Origin: Nemopilema nomurai
Taxonomy: Eukaryota > Cnidaria > Scyphozoa > Rhizostomeae > Rhizostomatidae
Assembly: GCA_003864495.1 (NCBI GenBank)
Contig: ML133450.1
Location: 1,715,734 to 1,779,733, forward strand
Direction: 5' to 3'
Length of the DNA: 64,000 nucleotides
Below are positions 39,601 to 52,000 of the stretch, one piece after another. The position numbers and the translations under genes were made by a program. Each line of letters begins with the position of its first letter. Position 1 is the stretch's first letter. The notes beneath the pieces were generated by a model. It saw nothing but the letters and a program-made list of their open reading frames with translations, was not told where the DNA came from and made no database searches.

Positions 39601-42600
39601 GCCTTAGCATAAGCTTTCTCATGACAATTGCGATGAACTCTGGACCCATACCCGATCTACGAGGAGCACTTGAGTAGCCATAACCAGGCAGCGACGGAAT
39701 TACAACTTCAAATGCAATGCCATTGTTTTCTTTGAGCAATAGAGGTATTGCTTTATGGAACTCAAAAAAAGATCCTGGCCAACCATGGACGAGAATAATT
39801 GGAAGCACTTTAGTTCCTGCCTTCAAATTTGAAGGCTTCATGTGCATGAAGTGAAGCCCAATGCCATCTATATTAGTCTTGAAGTGTTTGAACTTGTTCA
39901 TATATTCCACCTTAAAAAATAAAAGATTAGGATTTAAGATAAAAATGCATATCCCCAGATGCTGTCTTCAAAGCACACTTTGCGAATACAGTCTACAGTA
40001 TTTGAGAGTGGAGAATGCAAGAAAGGAAATAATGGACAGGTTTTTTCTTGTTCGCACCATTCCTAGAACTAGAAGTTAGCACTACTTTGAGCCAGTGTCT
40101 CAAAGTACAATTGCCTTCAAATACTATACTGAAGAGGATACTTTTTAGATTCCTTTAACACATCTGGTGAAAAAGGCAACTTGCTTTCTATTTCTGTGAA
40201 GGAAATCATTTCTTTTATGTTTTTTGATAGTTCCAACCACAATCTTGAAAATTATAAGTATACAGGCAAACTGTTGACTAAATTGGAGACATCCCAAAAT
40301 AGCCATTCAAACATTTCAGATCCTCTTGTTTGGGAATATCATATTGGTCATTTTACTGTGGAAATAATGTTTAATTATCCACATTATGCTATTTCTAATG
40401 CCATTTCTGGATTCCTTGATATCAATTTGTCAAAAATTTTCAAAATCACAGACATTGTTTAACTGTCTTTTGATTACAGATTGTCATTTTATGTGCAAAA
40501 AGTAGGGCAGGTCATGCCCACATTTCATGATTATTTCAACTTGTCATTACTTTGCAATCAATTAAGATTTTGATGTCAAATTTTGGGAAGTTCGTCTTTC
40601 AATGATACCAAAAATTGATATCAAATTCAGTTAAATTCTGAGATGGAAGGCTACAAGTGTGTAAAAAATCTGATGATTTTACATGGAATGTTGTTCCTTT
40701 ATCAAGGTGTGAGGATGGCTCAGTGGTTAGAGGAGCTGACAACGTACCCAAGGGTCCCTGTTCAATACTGAGCTTGGTGTTTAAAATACATGTTTCCTTT
40801 ATAACACACAGGGTAGGTCATTTTTCACTTGGAACTTTTCTTCTTCTACAACCATTTAGGTGCAGTTCCTTTTCCCAGAAACACATTGACCGTTTACAAC
40901 TCTCAAAGGAATCCCTTTGTTGCGCGGGTCATTCCATGCCAAATCATCCAGAGGAAGGAAAACTTGTGACCATCATGTCTTAGATTTTGATTATTTTTTG
41001 CACAGACAAAGCTTCTAAAGGGACTACAAAAACTGCAAAATTTCAGCTTTATATCTTGAATAGTTTAAAAGTTACAGCAACCCAAAATTTATGCTGAATC
41101 AGCAAATACGCAGAAAATTGGGCGTGGTGCGCACCAACCTGTATCTCTTTTAACAGTCATAATTAAAAAACTACTGCAGATATCAGGCTAAAAATTGGCA
41201 GGAAACCAAAAAACTAGCTGAAAATTTCAGAAATGCAACTTAAAAATATGTGTGATGCTTATGTTTTAGATAAATCAGGCTTTTTCCTAAAATTATGAAA
41301 AAGTTGAATTGTCTGCAAATTCCTTGAAATTTAAGGGTGTGGCCAAATAGATACAAGCAAACCTTTAAGATGCATTGAAACATAATAGTTTTCCCTTAGT
41401 TTAGCACAATTTTCATCAATTGTATGTAAAGGCACAAGGAGTAATACGTATTTGAAAATTACAGTCCATTTTTGCAGAATAATAGCTCTGAAAGGTTAGG
41501 TGTAGCCTCATATTTGTCTAAATTTCATGAAAATTTCAATATATCAAGAAAACTATTATATGGCAGTTTCAGATTTATATAAGTCTCAATATCAACTCAT
41601 TTACAGCAAACTGTATGCAAAAAATCAATATAAATACAAAATATGCTGTTTGTTTGTTCAAATCTATTTCACTTGAAGTGTGAAGTATTATGTTGGTGCT
41701 GTTTTGTTTTCAAGATTTCCAGCAAGTGCAGGAGAATTTGGTTGGGCTAGGAGAGTTATCTGCTTTTAAGCTATTACCCCCTCCTTCCCCAAAACACCAA
41801 ATTTGTAAGAAAATTTCAAATATTTATGCTTGTATTTCTGCTTTGTCAAGAATTTTAGTAAATTCTGACAGTTAGCATGTAGCTTCAAATTTCTCTTCAA
41901 AATTCTAATTAAGTTTAAAAGCCATAAATTCTTCTGTGCTCACAATTATGTTTAAAGCAAGCTGAGTATAGAACTGATCCATTGTTAAGCAATAGGAAAT
42001 CATGCTTAGGCGTAAATTGATTTAATGATAGTTAACACTTCAAATGCTTCCTCCCCACCTATAGAGATATTTTTATTGTCTTTGACTTCCTCTTCATTTC
42101 CTGATATGAGTCATGCATTGAGAGGATGTGTTAATCTGTTGATGTGAGATTTATGTTGAGCAATAATAAAAGGGGAGGTTCTAGCATTTTGGTTAGTTTA
42201 TTTTACAACCAAGATGGAAATGCAGCCTTGTAGTTTTGGAACTTTATTGGATGATTCGTGCCACAAAAAATCTTTCACAAGAAGAGTGCATGTAACTCTT
42301 TTTTCTGACATACCAAGAGAACACCAAGAGGTACTTCTATGGAGAAGCAGGTTGAACCAACTTGATGATGGTGGAAGTATTTGCAAACACCACGAAATGA
42401 TGTTTGGGCAAGTATTTGAAAGAAAGTCTGTAAACTGTTGTGATCCATTTAAGCTACACAAAAAGAAAAACAAAGGTAGTCTCAAAATATCTGTCCAGCT
42501 TGCAACAGAGTTCAAAGAGAGGGGGTTCGATGTTTTGCCTGGGTGGAAGCTTTGCAGGAACTGCTACCAGCAAACACTTGAATATGATGGTAAAATCCAG

Positions 42601-45600
42601 TCTGAAAGCTCACATATAATTGATGATGAAGAAGAGGAAGATGTAGAAATCAATGATGCCGAAATTTCGAGAGATATTGTGAATACCAGTCTGGAATTAA
42701 GTGGCATTTCACCAATAAAGTTTCATGGTATCGAGAAACGAAGGAGAGTGTCGTTTGCAAAGGAAAAGCTTAACAGAGTGTTCAGGGCACAAGAAACTGA
42801 AACGGCAACAGCCATTGGTGTTGATGTTAAAGATTTAGAGCAAAGCTGTAGCACACAACAGTCCAATTCATTACTTGAGGGTAAAGCTGAAGATTTTGAC
42901 AAGCTCATGTATCTTTTGAAAGAAAAGTTAAATGTTTCATCCTACAGAGAGAAAGTTAAGATTCTTACTCTTGTGCCCGAATCTTGGTCACGAAAAGATG
43001 CTGCAAGATTCTTTGGTGTTTCGGAATATCTTATCCGAACTGCCAATTCATTGAAAGAAACAAAAGGTATATTAGCTGATCCCGAGCCTAAGAATGGAAA
43101 ATGCATTGAAGCCTATGTAGAGGAAGCAGTAAGTCTATTTTATGAAGATGATGAATATACAAGATTATTACCAGGGAAGAAGGATTTCGTCAGTGTAGGA
43201 AGAAACAAGCACGTGCAAAAGCGATTATTGCTTTGTAACCTCAAGGAACTTTATGTCGCCTTTAAACAAAGAAATTCACATATGGAAATAGGTTTTTCTA
43301 AGTTTTGTAGTCTGCGTCCCAAATGGTGTGTACCTGTTGGGACTCCTGGTTCTCATGCTGTTTGCGTCTGCACATATCATCAAAATGCTATCTTGTTAGC
43401 TAGTGCTTTGGGCTCTAGCCATACATACAAGGATTTGATGAAGATGATTGTCTGTGACATTGAAAACAGTGAATGCATGATACATCGCTGCCCAGAGTGC
43501 CCTGGATCAAAGCCACTTCGGGAATTTATAACTGCAGAATTGGCGAAACAAGAAATTGATGAAATAGAGTACAGTCAATTACAAAGCACTGATCGACCAA
43601 CTCTGATCACAGTAAAAGCTAGCACTGACAGTTTTCTAGACACTCTTGTTGATAAAATAAACTATTTGACAACCCACTCATTTGTTGCCAAATGCCAGAG
43701 TAGGTTTTACAAGAGTTGCAAGGAAAATCTTTCACCCACAAGCTGTATTGTTGTTCTTAATTTTCCTGAAAATTACAAATTTGTCGTTCAAGATGAGGTG
43801 CAAAGCTTTCATTGGAACAATCAACAGTGTACCTTGCACCCGGTTATTATCTATCATAAAGATAGCTCTGACCAGCTTAAGGAGATGTCTCTTTGTGTTT
43901 TGTCAGATGACATAAATCATGATACCCCATTTGTCCACAAAGTTCAGCAGATAACTACAGAATATCAAATTAAAGATTCCACATGTCAAAGAAATGCATT
44001 ACTTTTCAGATGGCTGTGGTGGACAATACAAAAACTTTAAGAATTTTGTCAATCTCTGTAAACATGAAGATGATTTTGGTCTGTCTGCAATGTGGTCTTT
44101 TTTTGCAACTTCGCACGGGAAATCCTCCTGCGATGGGCTTGGAGGTGCAATCAAAAGATTAACAGCTAGGGCTAGCCTACAACGGCCTTTAAGTGGTCAG
44201 ATACTTGATGTTAAATCAATGGTAGAATTCTGTAAAGAAGCTATGCCAAAGGTTGAATTTGCCATTATAACAAAGGAGGAAATGGTGGCTATAAGAAATT
44301 CGCAAAGACAGCGTTATGTGCTAGGCCAAACTGTACCAGGTACCAGAAGTTACCACCATTTTCAACCTTTGAAAGAAGGCTTTGGCGTACAATTTAAACG
44401 TCTAAGCCAAGATGATCAGTTTAGTGGTGTGTTTTACTTCAACGAGAAGCAAGAAAATAAATCTCAATTAGTAGCTGTCAACGCTATGGACTTCATTGCC
44501 TGCTGCTATGATGCCTTGTGGTGGATAGGTCTAGTCGAAGAAGTAGACAATGAGCATCAAGATGTAAGAGTCAAGTTTTTCCATCCACATGGACCATGTA
44601 GAAACTTTACATGGCCAGCAAGAGCTGACGTCTGCTGGGTACCTTGCACAAAAATTATGTGTAAAATAGAGCCCCCAAACACTAAATCTGGTAGAGTTTA
44701 CAATATAAGCAACATGGATTTGAACAATATCAACAGGAAATTTGACAATTTTTTATTATAATGTTACAGATGTTTTCTTGTAGTTCAATTGTGGTGGTAA
44801 ATAAATTGAAATTGAGACTTAGATAATTTTGAGCTGTTATTGACAATTTTTTGATAAATTTAAATCTTGAGAAAACATATTTCGCTACACTTAACGTTTC
44901 AGAGCTATTACTTTGCAAAAATTGTCTGTGGTTTTCAAATGCGTGTTACTCCTTGTGCCTTCACATACAATTGATGAAAAGTGTGCCAAATTTAGAGAAA
45001 ACTATCATGTTTCAATGCATCTTAAAGGTTTGCTTGTATCTATTTGGCCACACCCTTAAATTTCAAGGAATTTGCAGACAATTCAACTTTTTCATAATTT
45101 TAGGAAAAAGCCTGATTTATCTAAAACATAAGCATCACACATATTTTTAAGTTGCATTTCTGAAATTTTCAGCTAGTTTTTTGGTTTCCTGCCAATTTTT
45201 TGCCTGATATCTGCAGTAGTTTTTTAATTATGACTGTTAAAAGAGATACAGGTTGGTGCGCACCACGCCCAATTTTCTGCGTATTTGCTGATTCAGCATA
45301 AATTTTGGGTTGCTGTAACTTTTAAACTATTCAAGATATAAAGCTGAAATTTTGCAGTTTTTGTAGTCCCTTTAGAAGCTTTGTTTGTGCAAAAAATAAT
45401 CAAAATCTAAGACATGATGGTCACAACCCCTGGATGATTTGACATGGAATGACCAAGCAGCATAGTGCACAGAATCAAATTCTATTCAGGTATATCTTTT
45501 ACTAGCAACGTCAAGTTTCAACCTCTCACGCATACTCTTTAAGACTTCCAAGAAGAAATCTTGATCAGCCTCCTAGCTTTGTTCAGTTATGATAAAAGAG

Positions 45601-46152
45601 AAAGGATTTGAGAAATCATTTGCCATGTCGAGTTGAAAATTCCAGAAAGCTTATATCTCACTAACACCCAAAACATGTTCGAGCATCTGGGAGAAAAAAA
45701 CTTTCAGACTTTGGGCTAAACAACTTTCAAAAACTTATAAACAGACTTAAATCATCACCAAAAGCAATAGTATGATTGTATTGCTTTGTATAAAACATAA
45801 TGTAGCCTAGGCCTATTACGTATACCTGCGATTTCCAGGAGAATTTCTTTAGCCAATAGTCAACAACATTCTTCATAAAATCAGGCCTAGTTCCATAATT
45901 CCAGCCTGCATCCTCAAGTGATTCAAAGAAACGCGTTGCTTGGAGTTTCTTAAGCAGCTCATCGTAATTTTGCTGACGGAACTGGATATGGAACGGGTGA
46001 ACTTCCTCGTTTTCTGGCTTCCTGTCGCCCTCGCCCCACCATTTCTCTTCTAGGGGTGCAATGGGTCCATATTCTTTCGGTGAAAGTGCGAAAAAGAGGA
46101 AAATTGCAAAACAAGCTGATAAAATTGCAAATATGACTTTCACTCCACCCAT
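36644..46152 (-). CDS. EPHX1: Microsomal epoxide hydrolase (EPHX1 type), five exons, 456 aa predicted
   Basis: Hydrolyses epoxides to trans-diols at the endoplasmic reticulum membrane. Exons in coding order: 45826-46152, 39522-39910, 38824-39014, 37409-37664, 36644-36851; phases agree and the total is 1,371 bp (human EPHX1 is 455 aa). The start at 46,152 puts a membrane anchor (VIFAILSACFAIFLFFAL) at the N terminus; an upstream in-frame ATG at 46,230 is less likely. The oxyanion-hole motif HGWPG is at residues 151-155, nucleophile Asp224 lies in QGGDWGS, the acid is Glu403 (FPRE) and the base is His430 (NGGHFAAFE), matching human 226, 404 and 431. NVKGLHLN and TKPDTVGFALNDSP are further family signatures. 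It looks intact. Intron 1 is 5.9 kb and contains a 4.5-kb transposon and a SINE head, intron 2 a MITE and intron 3 an LTR-like repeat. Only one copy is seen. Confidence 0.95.
38293..38611. repeat. LTR-like dispersed repeat, copy 2 (in an EPHX1 intron)
   Basis: Second copy, 319 bp, of the repeat at 23,133-23,457, in the same orientation and with the same TG...CA ends, TATAAATA box and (TC)n stretch. The left flank TTCAT and right flank ATTTA do not form a duplication. It lies between exons 37409-37664 and 38824-39014. Confidence 0.7.
39057..39443. mobile_element. MITE with TA duplication in EPHX1 intron 2
   Basis: This 387-bp element has inverted ends: the left begins CCGTAAATCCTCGAATTAG and the right, read inward on the other strand, begins CCGTAAATCTTCGAATTGG. 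A TA dinucleotide flanks each side (39,055-39,056 and 39,444-39,445), as in Tc1/mariner-type insertions. Subterminal regions are rich in GGGGGCTTATT repeats, giving strong G runs near 39,340-39,420; the centre is AT-rich and non-coding. The left end lies only 42 bp from the acceptor of exon 38824-39014, so it may overlap the branch-point region. Confidence 0.85.
40707..40778 (+). repeat. tRNA-derived SINE head
   Basis: A box A match TGGCTCAGTGG (40,716-40,726) is followed 34 bp later by a perfect box B match GTTCAATAC (40,760-40,768), the layout of an internal RNA polymerase III promoter. No full tRNA cloverleaf forms, so this is most likely the head of a SINE. The tail would extend towards the transposon that starts at 40,927. 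Confidence 0.55.
40927..45454 (+). mobile_element. 4.5-kb DNA transposon with ~0.6-kb terminal inverted repeats
   Basis: The outermost inverted ends are GGTCATTCCATGCCAAATC at 40,927 and its near-complement ending at 45,454. Inverted similarity continues inward with modest divergence to about 41,515 on the left and 44,875 on the right, so each arm is about 590 bp. A perfect 27-bp block centred on GGTTGGTGCGCACCA lies within both arms. The only coding content is the transposase-like frame at 42,214-44,761. No target-site duplication is visible (flanks GTTGCGCG and AAGCAGCA). The superfamily is not certain; the long arms plus a DDE-like protein make a cut-and-paste element likely. It sits in EPHX1 intron 1, opposite to the gene. 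Confidence 0.9.
42214..44761 (+). pseudogene. DDE-type transposase-like gene, broken by a frameshift
   Basis: The first frame runs 42,214-44,040 (608 codons) and the second 43,994-44,761 in the +1 frame; conserved sequence passes from one to the other around 43,955-43,995, so a single-base indel is the simplest explanation. Cysteine/histidine clusters that may bind zinc occur near the start (SICKHHEMMF, then LCRNCYQQ) and mid-protein (VCVCTYHQN, then HRCPECPG). The core has FPENYKFVVQDEVQSFHW and, after the shift, HYFSDGCGGQYKNF and TSHGKSSCDGLGGAIKR, blocks I recall from a family of uncharacterised invertebrate proteins. In relatives I recall an Asp in front of the ENY motif; here it is Asn (VLNFPENY), so a catalytic residue may be lost as well. 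Family name not known to me. Non-functional in this copy. Confidence 0.8.
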
Positions 46153-47140
46153 GTTTATGCTTCCCTGAGACGATTTAATCAGTACAAAGTTCAAACATCC
46201 GATTGCGCCCTTTCCAAAATGGGTTAACAACCGGCGCGAACTTTCAAAAACATAGACAGGGTAATCTGGTGACGAGTGATTGCGAAATGATCAGCTAGAG
46301 GGGATAAGGGGCGATAGAGGCAGAAACAGCCTGAGAAAGTCAATGTCCATGTTTTTTGTTTTCCATGAAGGAATTAAATATGTTTATGAGGAAATTATAA
46401 AATGGGGGTGAGGTGAGGTGGGGGGTGTGCTCTCTTTTCGATTTCATTAACTTCTAAGGAATCCCCTCTTTCATTTAATTCCCTCCAAATAGCTTTCCTG
46501 TTTATTGTTGCGTGTTTATTTATTGTACTAATTCTATGCGTGGATGTGCGTGTAATGTTGTATTGTAGGTGCGCTTTAATATTCGTTGCTTGACTGTTAA
46601 TTGTTAGTTAATTCGATTAAATTATATGTAGAGGAATTTGAATAACGAAACTGACATGAACTGATGCTTTGTATGTTATTTAACTACCCGCACATATATG
46701 TCAACAGATGCGAGGGGCAATTCACTCTTGCAAATAGCGTACGGGATTTTCACGAAAACAATAGGATTTCCAGGGACTTTTTGATAAAACAATAGGATTT
46801 TCATAAAAGGTGTACGAGATATTTTTGGAGTGATTTGCCCCTCGAACAGATGTCTTCAGAGTGGAACAGATGACTATAAAAACGTTGCACATAGAAAGAC
46901 AGCCCTCCTGTTTAGTTCTAGAGTTAGAAGGGGCATAAACAACCTTACATTCCCACAATTTTAGTGTTTATGCTGATTAGCTGATTATGAGTTTGTTCTT
47001 TCTGCATTGACACCTGTGAAATGTAATGAGTGGAGAATTTGGGTCATCAAGATTTGAGAATGTGAAGAAGCCTAGGCATCTACTGGAATACTATACGGTG
47101 AATGCAAGATTACAAATGAAAGGTACGATGATAGAAGACT
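46153..47140. other. Upstream region of EPHX1 and intergenic DNA
   Basis: Includes the presumed EPHX1 promoter next to 46,152 and a G-rich stretch near 46,400-46,430. No other supported feature. Confidence 0.45.
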
Positions 47141-47148
47141 ATATTAAC

Positions 47149-47462
47149 CAGAGAGAACTGGTTGACAGAAAAGAAAAGAGGCAATTAACCAGAATGAACT
47201 GGTCGACAGAAAAGAGGCAATTAACCAGGGAGAACTGGTCGACAGAAAAAAAGAGGCAATTAAACAGAGAGAACTGGTTGACAGAAAAAGAAAGAGGCAA
47301 TTAACCAGAGAGAACTGGTCGACATAAAGGAGGGGCAATTAACCAGACAGAACTGGTCGACAGAAAAGAAAAGAGGCAATTAACCAGAGAGAACTGGTCG
47401 ACAGAAAAGAAAAGAGGCAATTAACCAGAGAGAACTGGTCGACAGAAATAAAAAGAGGCAGG
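47149..47462. repeat. Minisatellite, 36-41-bp unit, about eight copies
   Basis: Eight head-to-tail units carry AGAGAGAACTGGTCGACAG followed by an A/G tract and AGGCAATTAACC. Unit length varies because the A/G tract expands and contracts. Each unit has GTCGAC (a palindrome), or GTTGAC in two copies. The frame that opens across it (47,026-47,304) is a product of the repeat and not evidently a gene. Confidence 0.92.
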
Positions 47463-47938
47463 GGCCATCCTCTAATGTGATAGAAATCGATGCAAAGGCA
47501 GAAAACCATGGAAATGAAGAAAAGTCTATGGATGTTACAGCAAGTGAAGGGAAACAGCTAGTGAGGGCCAATTGGGGATCTAGAGACACCTTTAAGATGA
47601 ATGCTTGGCCAGGCATATGAAAAATCATAACCTAGCTCTAATGCAGGCTTTTCAAATAGCTGAAAACTGCATTTACCCATTGGGTAACGCTTGATGTTTA
47701 GGACTATTTTAACTCCATTAAACAGCAAACCAATGCAGAAAAGCATCGATTCATTTAGTTCCCAGCTGTAGCACAGACCCTCTAGAAGGCAAGCATAATT
47801 TTCTTCGACTGAAAAGCGTGATCACTTGGTATCAATCTGTTTTCTTGTTCTCTTAGGCCCTGTTTACAAAAGACAAAAGAGACAGTGAAGCGGTTCCAGA
47901 AGCAACTGCTCAAATGGCTTCAGACGTTGTAACGGAGG

Positions 47939-48011
47939 ATTATGCAAACCCCATCATTATGCAAACCCCATCATTATGCAAACCCCATCATTATGCAAAC
48001 CCCATTATTAT
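47939..48011. repeat. Short tandem repeat, 19-bp unit, four copies
   Basis: Four copies of TATGCAAACCCCATCATTA, the last with one change (CATTATTA). Non-coding, between the EPHX1 and IRF genes. Confidence 0.9.
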
Positions 48012-49051
48012 GTACCAATTCACAATGGCAGCAAAGAACATTACTTTTCTTCACTTAGGCTAAGAAGTTCTTTCCAGCATTTGGCATACAAAAATAAAAG
48101 CAGGCAAAAGAATCGTTTGCCCCTGAGATCTAGTTAAGTCAGGGGGTTGGTGCGTGAGTCGCGGCACTGGCCTAGTGAAATAAAAAGATGGAAGTGTATT
48201 GACGGCTTCATGAGGAGCAGCAAAGGAGACTTCAGTTACCAAGATAAGGTATCATCAATAACGGAGCCTATACGTATTGGTAGAGACAAATGTGTATATT
48301 CACATAGTCAACAGATACTATAGCAAAATCAATAATAAAAAAGTTCTGTAAACTGAACTGCTAAAATTATCTAGTCCTAGATCCCATAATGGGTGGTTAC
48401 TGAAAGATCATTATCGGACAACAACTTGTTCAACATAAAAACGTACTACTACCGCTCTATTAAATTACAAATGTTCTTAACAAAAAGGGGTCGAAGAAAC
48501 TAAAAAAATCGTGTTTCTCATCAGCCTTATCATTTCACATTTCAGGTATGATGCTTATGACGTACTTATGATTTGCTTCCTTTCAAGCTGTAGAAACTAG
48601 AAACGTGTGAGGGCTCAAGAGGTGGGGGATTGTAATAAAACTGCAAGTCATTAGTCAAACAGCTGAAACGCTTGTACGATGCCTTAGAAAAACCAGTTAC
48701 GCCCCGTGGAAAGCTGTGGAACAAAGGCGTGCTATAATGCCATGTTTCCTTGGAAACAGGAAATTAAGCCTAAGCAAGGACGCTGCCTCGAATGCGCGAC
48801 AGGTGTCCTCTTTTGCGGACACCGCAAACAAATCTGTTCAACCCATAATGGGCTGCTTTGATGCAACCAGGCGAGGGATAGAAAGCCAGGTCCATGAAGT
48901 GAGTAGCATATACAAATACTCATCGGCTTCAAAACAAGCTCAAATGGAGGTATCTTGCCACTTTCTTGCTATTGCCGATAAATCCGGCTTTGACATGAAG
49001 AATTCGTTGTCCTGGATCTACGAACAAGTAATAAAACTATCATTGCGCCCT
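48012..49051. other. Downstream region of the IRF gene
   Basis: Contains the presumed 3' UTR of the minus-strand IRF gene. I did not find a convincing AATAAA. A plus-strand frame at 48,716-49,138 overlaps the IRF terminal exon and has no family signature. Confidence 0.4.
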
Positions 49052-52000
49052 TCAATGGGTCGGACCATTCAGATTAAGAGCGTCTATTTGTGTTGCTATT
49101 TGGTCGAGTGGATTCGGCTCAGACACCAGCACCTCTAACTTAGGATTGAAGAGCATCTTAATTTGCTGGTCGGCCAGCAGATGCGTGATGCATGCGTACA
49201 CCATATTTTGTGACAAGCTCTGACCAGACCCCCAACGTTGTCCGAAGCTGAAATACAATTCGGGACGGGGCGGCCTCGCAGCTCCGCCGAGAGCAAAATT
49301 CAGCTGCGGCTGGAACTGGCTTTGGTAATCAAACACTTTTGTAGTTTGTTCTCTCCGCAATTCGATCGGCTCTGCCTCACCAGATGGCGAGGAACAAAAG
49401 TATATTTTTGCCTGACAGAGTCTAGTTGCGTAAATGTCGTTATCGTTTGTCTGCAAAACCAATCCGCGTTTCATGAAGCGAAGAAGCCGCTGCGTATCTT
49501 CATCTTCCGCATCCGGATAATACACTTGCTGGGCGTGGAATGGCCCAAATATGTGGCTCACCACGTCCGCATTTCCCTCGTTCGCCAACCCATCAGGCAA
49601 CTGGGGTGGCATACCGTACGCGACGCGGCAACCCGTGGGGTTATGTACGAGAATTGGGTCTCCAATCTCCCTTGTTTTGAAAAACAACTGCACCTGTAAA
49701 TTCACAGCTGAAATAAAGAGAGGACGGCCTAAGAATTGAGCCAAAGCGTATTTTAACAACCAAAATGATAATCACCCTGGTTTTTGCTTTGGAATTGAAC
49801 TGGTTGAAGATATTCACCTCCAATTTAGATAAAACTGAACCAGCTAATGCCTATGGCAAGTAAAAGATAAGTCAGCAGCGATGCGAAAATTTCATCATCA
49901 TATCTAATTAGGATTCATATCTTGTGAAACCACAAAGAATGATGCAGCCACAAAGATATTTTCACTCGGAAGAGGGCTCCTCTTGCCATTGGCTGAGATA
50001 GGCTAGGGCTCTTCTTTGTGAACAACTCCAATTCGAACAACTTCCCCTCCAAAGCAAAACATACTAGACACTCTTGAAAATATAAAAAAAGTGTTTCAAA
50101 AGATTAGAAAATCTGCCAGTTTTTCTATGCATTCAGTATCCTCTTGACACTGTCAAATTATAAGTAAGCAAAAAAATCATCTGACAGCCAACAAGGTCTG
50201 TGGTGAAAATCAGGTAGGAAGCAATTGAATACCAGCAAATGGTATTCAGCAAACATCCAAGTATTTGTTTTGGTGTCACCGATAAAAAGAGGCATCACAT
50301 TTTCAACCCTAACCCTTACCACTTAATAGAAACTCGGCAGGACATTTATGGCTCCAGAGCAGCAACATGAAGAGAAGAAGGCTGCCTAAAGGCTGAACTG
50401 AAAACTGATGAATTTTTGAAGCTGTAAACTATCCCAGGAAACTGCTGTAGTTCCGAGAGAAGCTTAGACCTTTGCTGGAGAGCTTCCTGGTCATCTTGAA
50501 GAATGGTTACAGTGGATTGAGGCTTCTACTTTGAGGAATTTCACGATGAGAGGAAGATTGGTTTGAAAATATCCGAATACTTACGAACTGAGGTTGCGGG
50601 GTTGTAACCGAAGGCGGTGTCGATGTCCTGTTTAAAAAAAGACAGCAGGTGTATTATAATGACTTTATTATTTCTTCTTCCAAAAGTTTGCGGCATAGAG
50701 AAGGGGTACTTAAGAACATCAACATGACACAACAACTCATGTATAGCAGATCTAGGATGACTGGAAATAGTAACAAAAGTTTTGCAAAAAGACTTGAAGG
50801 AATCGATAACACAGATAAATCAGCACCAATCAATATATTCATTTAGCTAGGATTATATAGAGTCAGTTTAATGACAGGATAAGAAGAATTCAATATCTAG
50901 ACCAACAAAAACCTGATTTGCAAAACACAGTTTCTTCCTATTCGAACTCTAAAAGGAAATAAACTTACATCCAAGAAAGTATCGTCAATTCCTATGTCAT
51001 CTGAAAACACGAAGGCGAGAATTCAGAGATGATGAATCAGAAATAAGGTTTAACAGAACGGTTGCAATGTTAGTTTTGAAGATGTTAGTTTTATATTTAT
51101 AGGTTTCCAGAAAATCACTATGGCAACCCGTTAACTCCCTATTGTGAGTGTAACCAAATAGAAGTGCATCTTTCCATCAAACACGTGTCATTCCGGATAC
51201 GAAGTATGCAAATTAATGTTCATTTTGTTCGCTGTCTTAGAGTTTTGCTTGCTAGTGCTTGCTAACTAAAATATTGTAGACAAAATGTCTGTCTACAGCA
51301 CTCGTATTAGGTAAACAGTGTTATTAAACCCGACAATTATAGATATAAAAAAGGCCATAAAGATTAAAGCTTGAAGATTTTCATAATTTCTTGGATTGCA
51401 AGTAGATCAACGGCAGCTTGATAAGAAATTAGAAGCTTGCAATTATCACTTACCCAGATCGGATATCTAGAGAAAGAGAAAGAGATGAATAAGAGAAATA
51501 ACTAACAAAAGTATAAAAAATTAAGGAGAATATATCACTGCTTTTACATTGTAAGATAACCAGAAAATCTATTAGTAAGCACAAAAGAATTGAAGCCACG
51601 ACAATGAGTAGACGGTTGCTGCCAGATTTTTGGCCAAGCACCGAATGACTGCTTTCCAAATTCAAACTATGGAGGTGATAAAAACCACAAAAAACTCATA
51701 CCGGAAGGATCAGTTCTTCTTCACCTGAAACACGGAAAATATGTTAACTTAGTGTTGTGTTATTCACGTTCTTCAAAAATATCTTCGAAAACACAGATTG
51801 CGGAATCGAAAAAGTTTCTTGTTTCTCGTTGCTTAAGGTCTCCCACCTTTGGGGAGGCTTCACTTATACACCACGAATCTAGAATCGAATTCACAACGGA
51901 AAATCTGTCAATCTTAAAGTGGGCCTAGAATGAAAGAAGGTAAGCAAACTTGTTAAAGATCTTCGCACTAACATATACAAAAGTCATGATGATAACACTT

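Noticed and set aside
40657..40983. Plus-strand frame of 108 codons
   Set aside because: It spans a SINE head and the left end of the transposon; no protein-like features.
48716..49138. Plus-strand frame of 140 codons
   Set aside because: Overlaps the 3' end of the IRF association-domain exon on the other strand and shows no family signature.
49238..49739. Plus-strand frames of 153 and 62 codons
   Set aside because: Antisense shadows of the IRF terminal exon.
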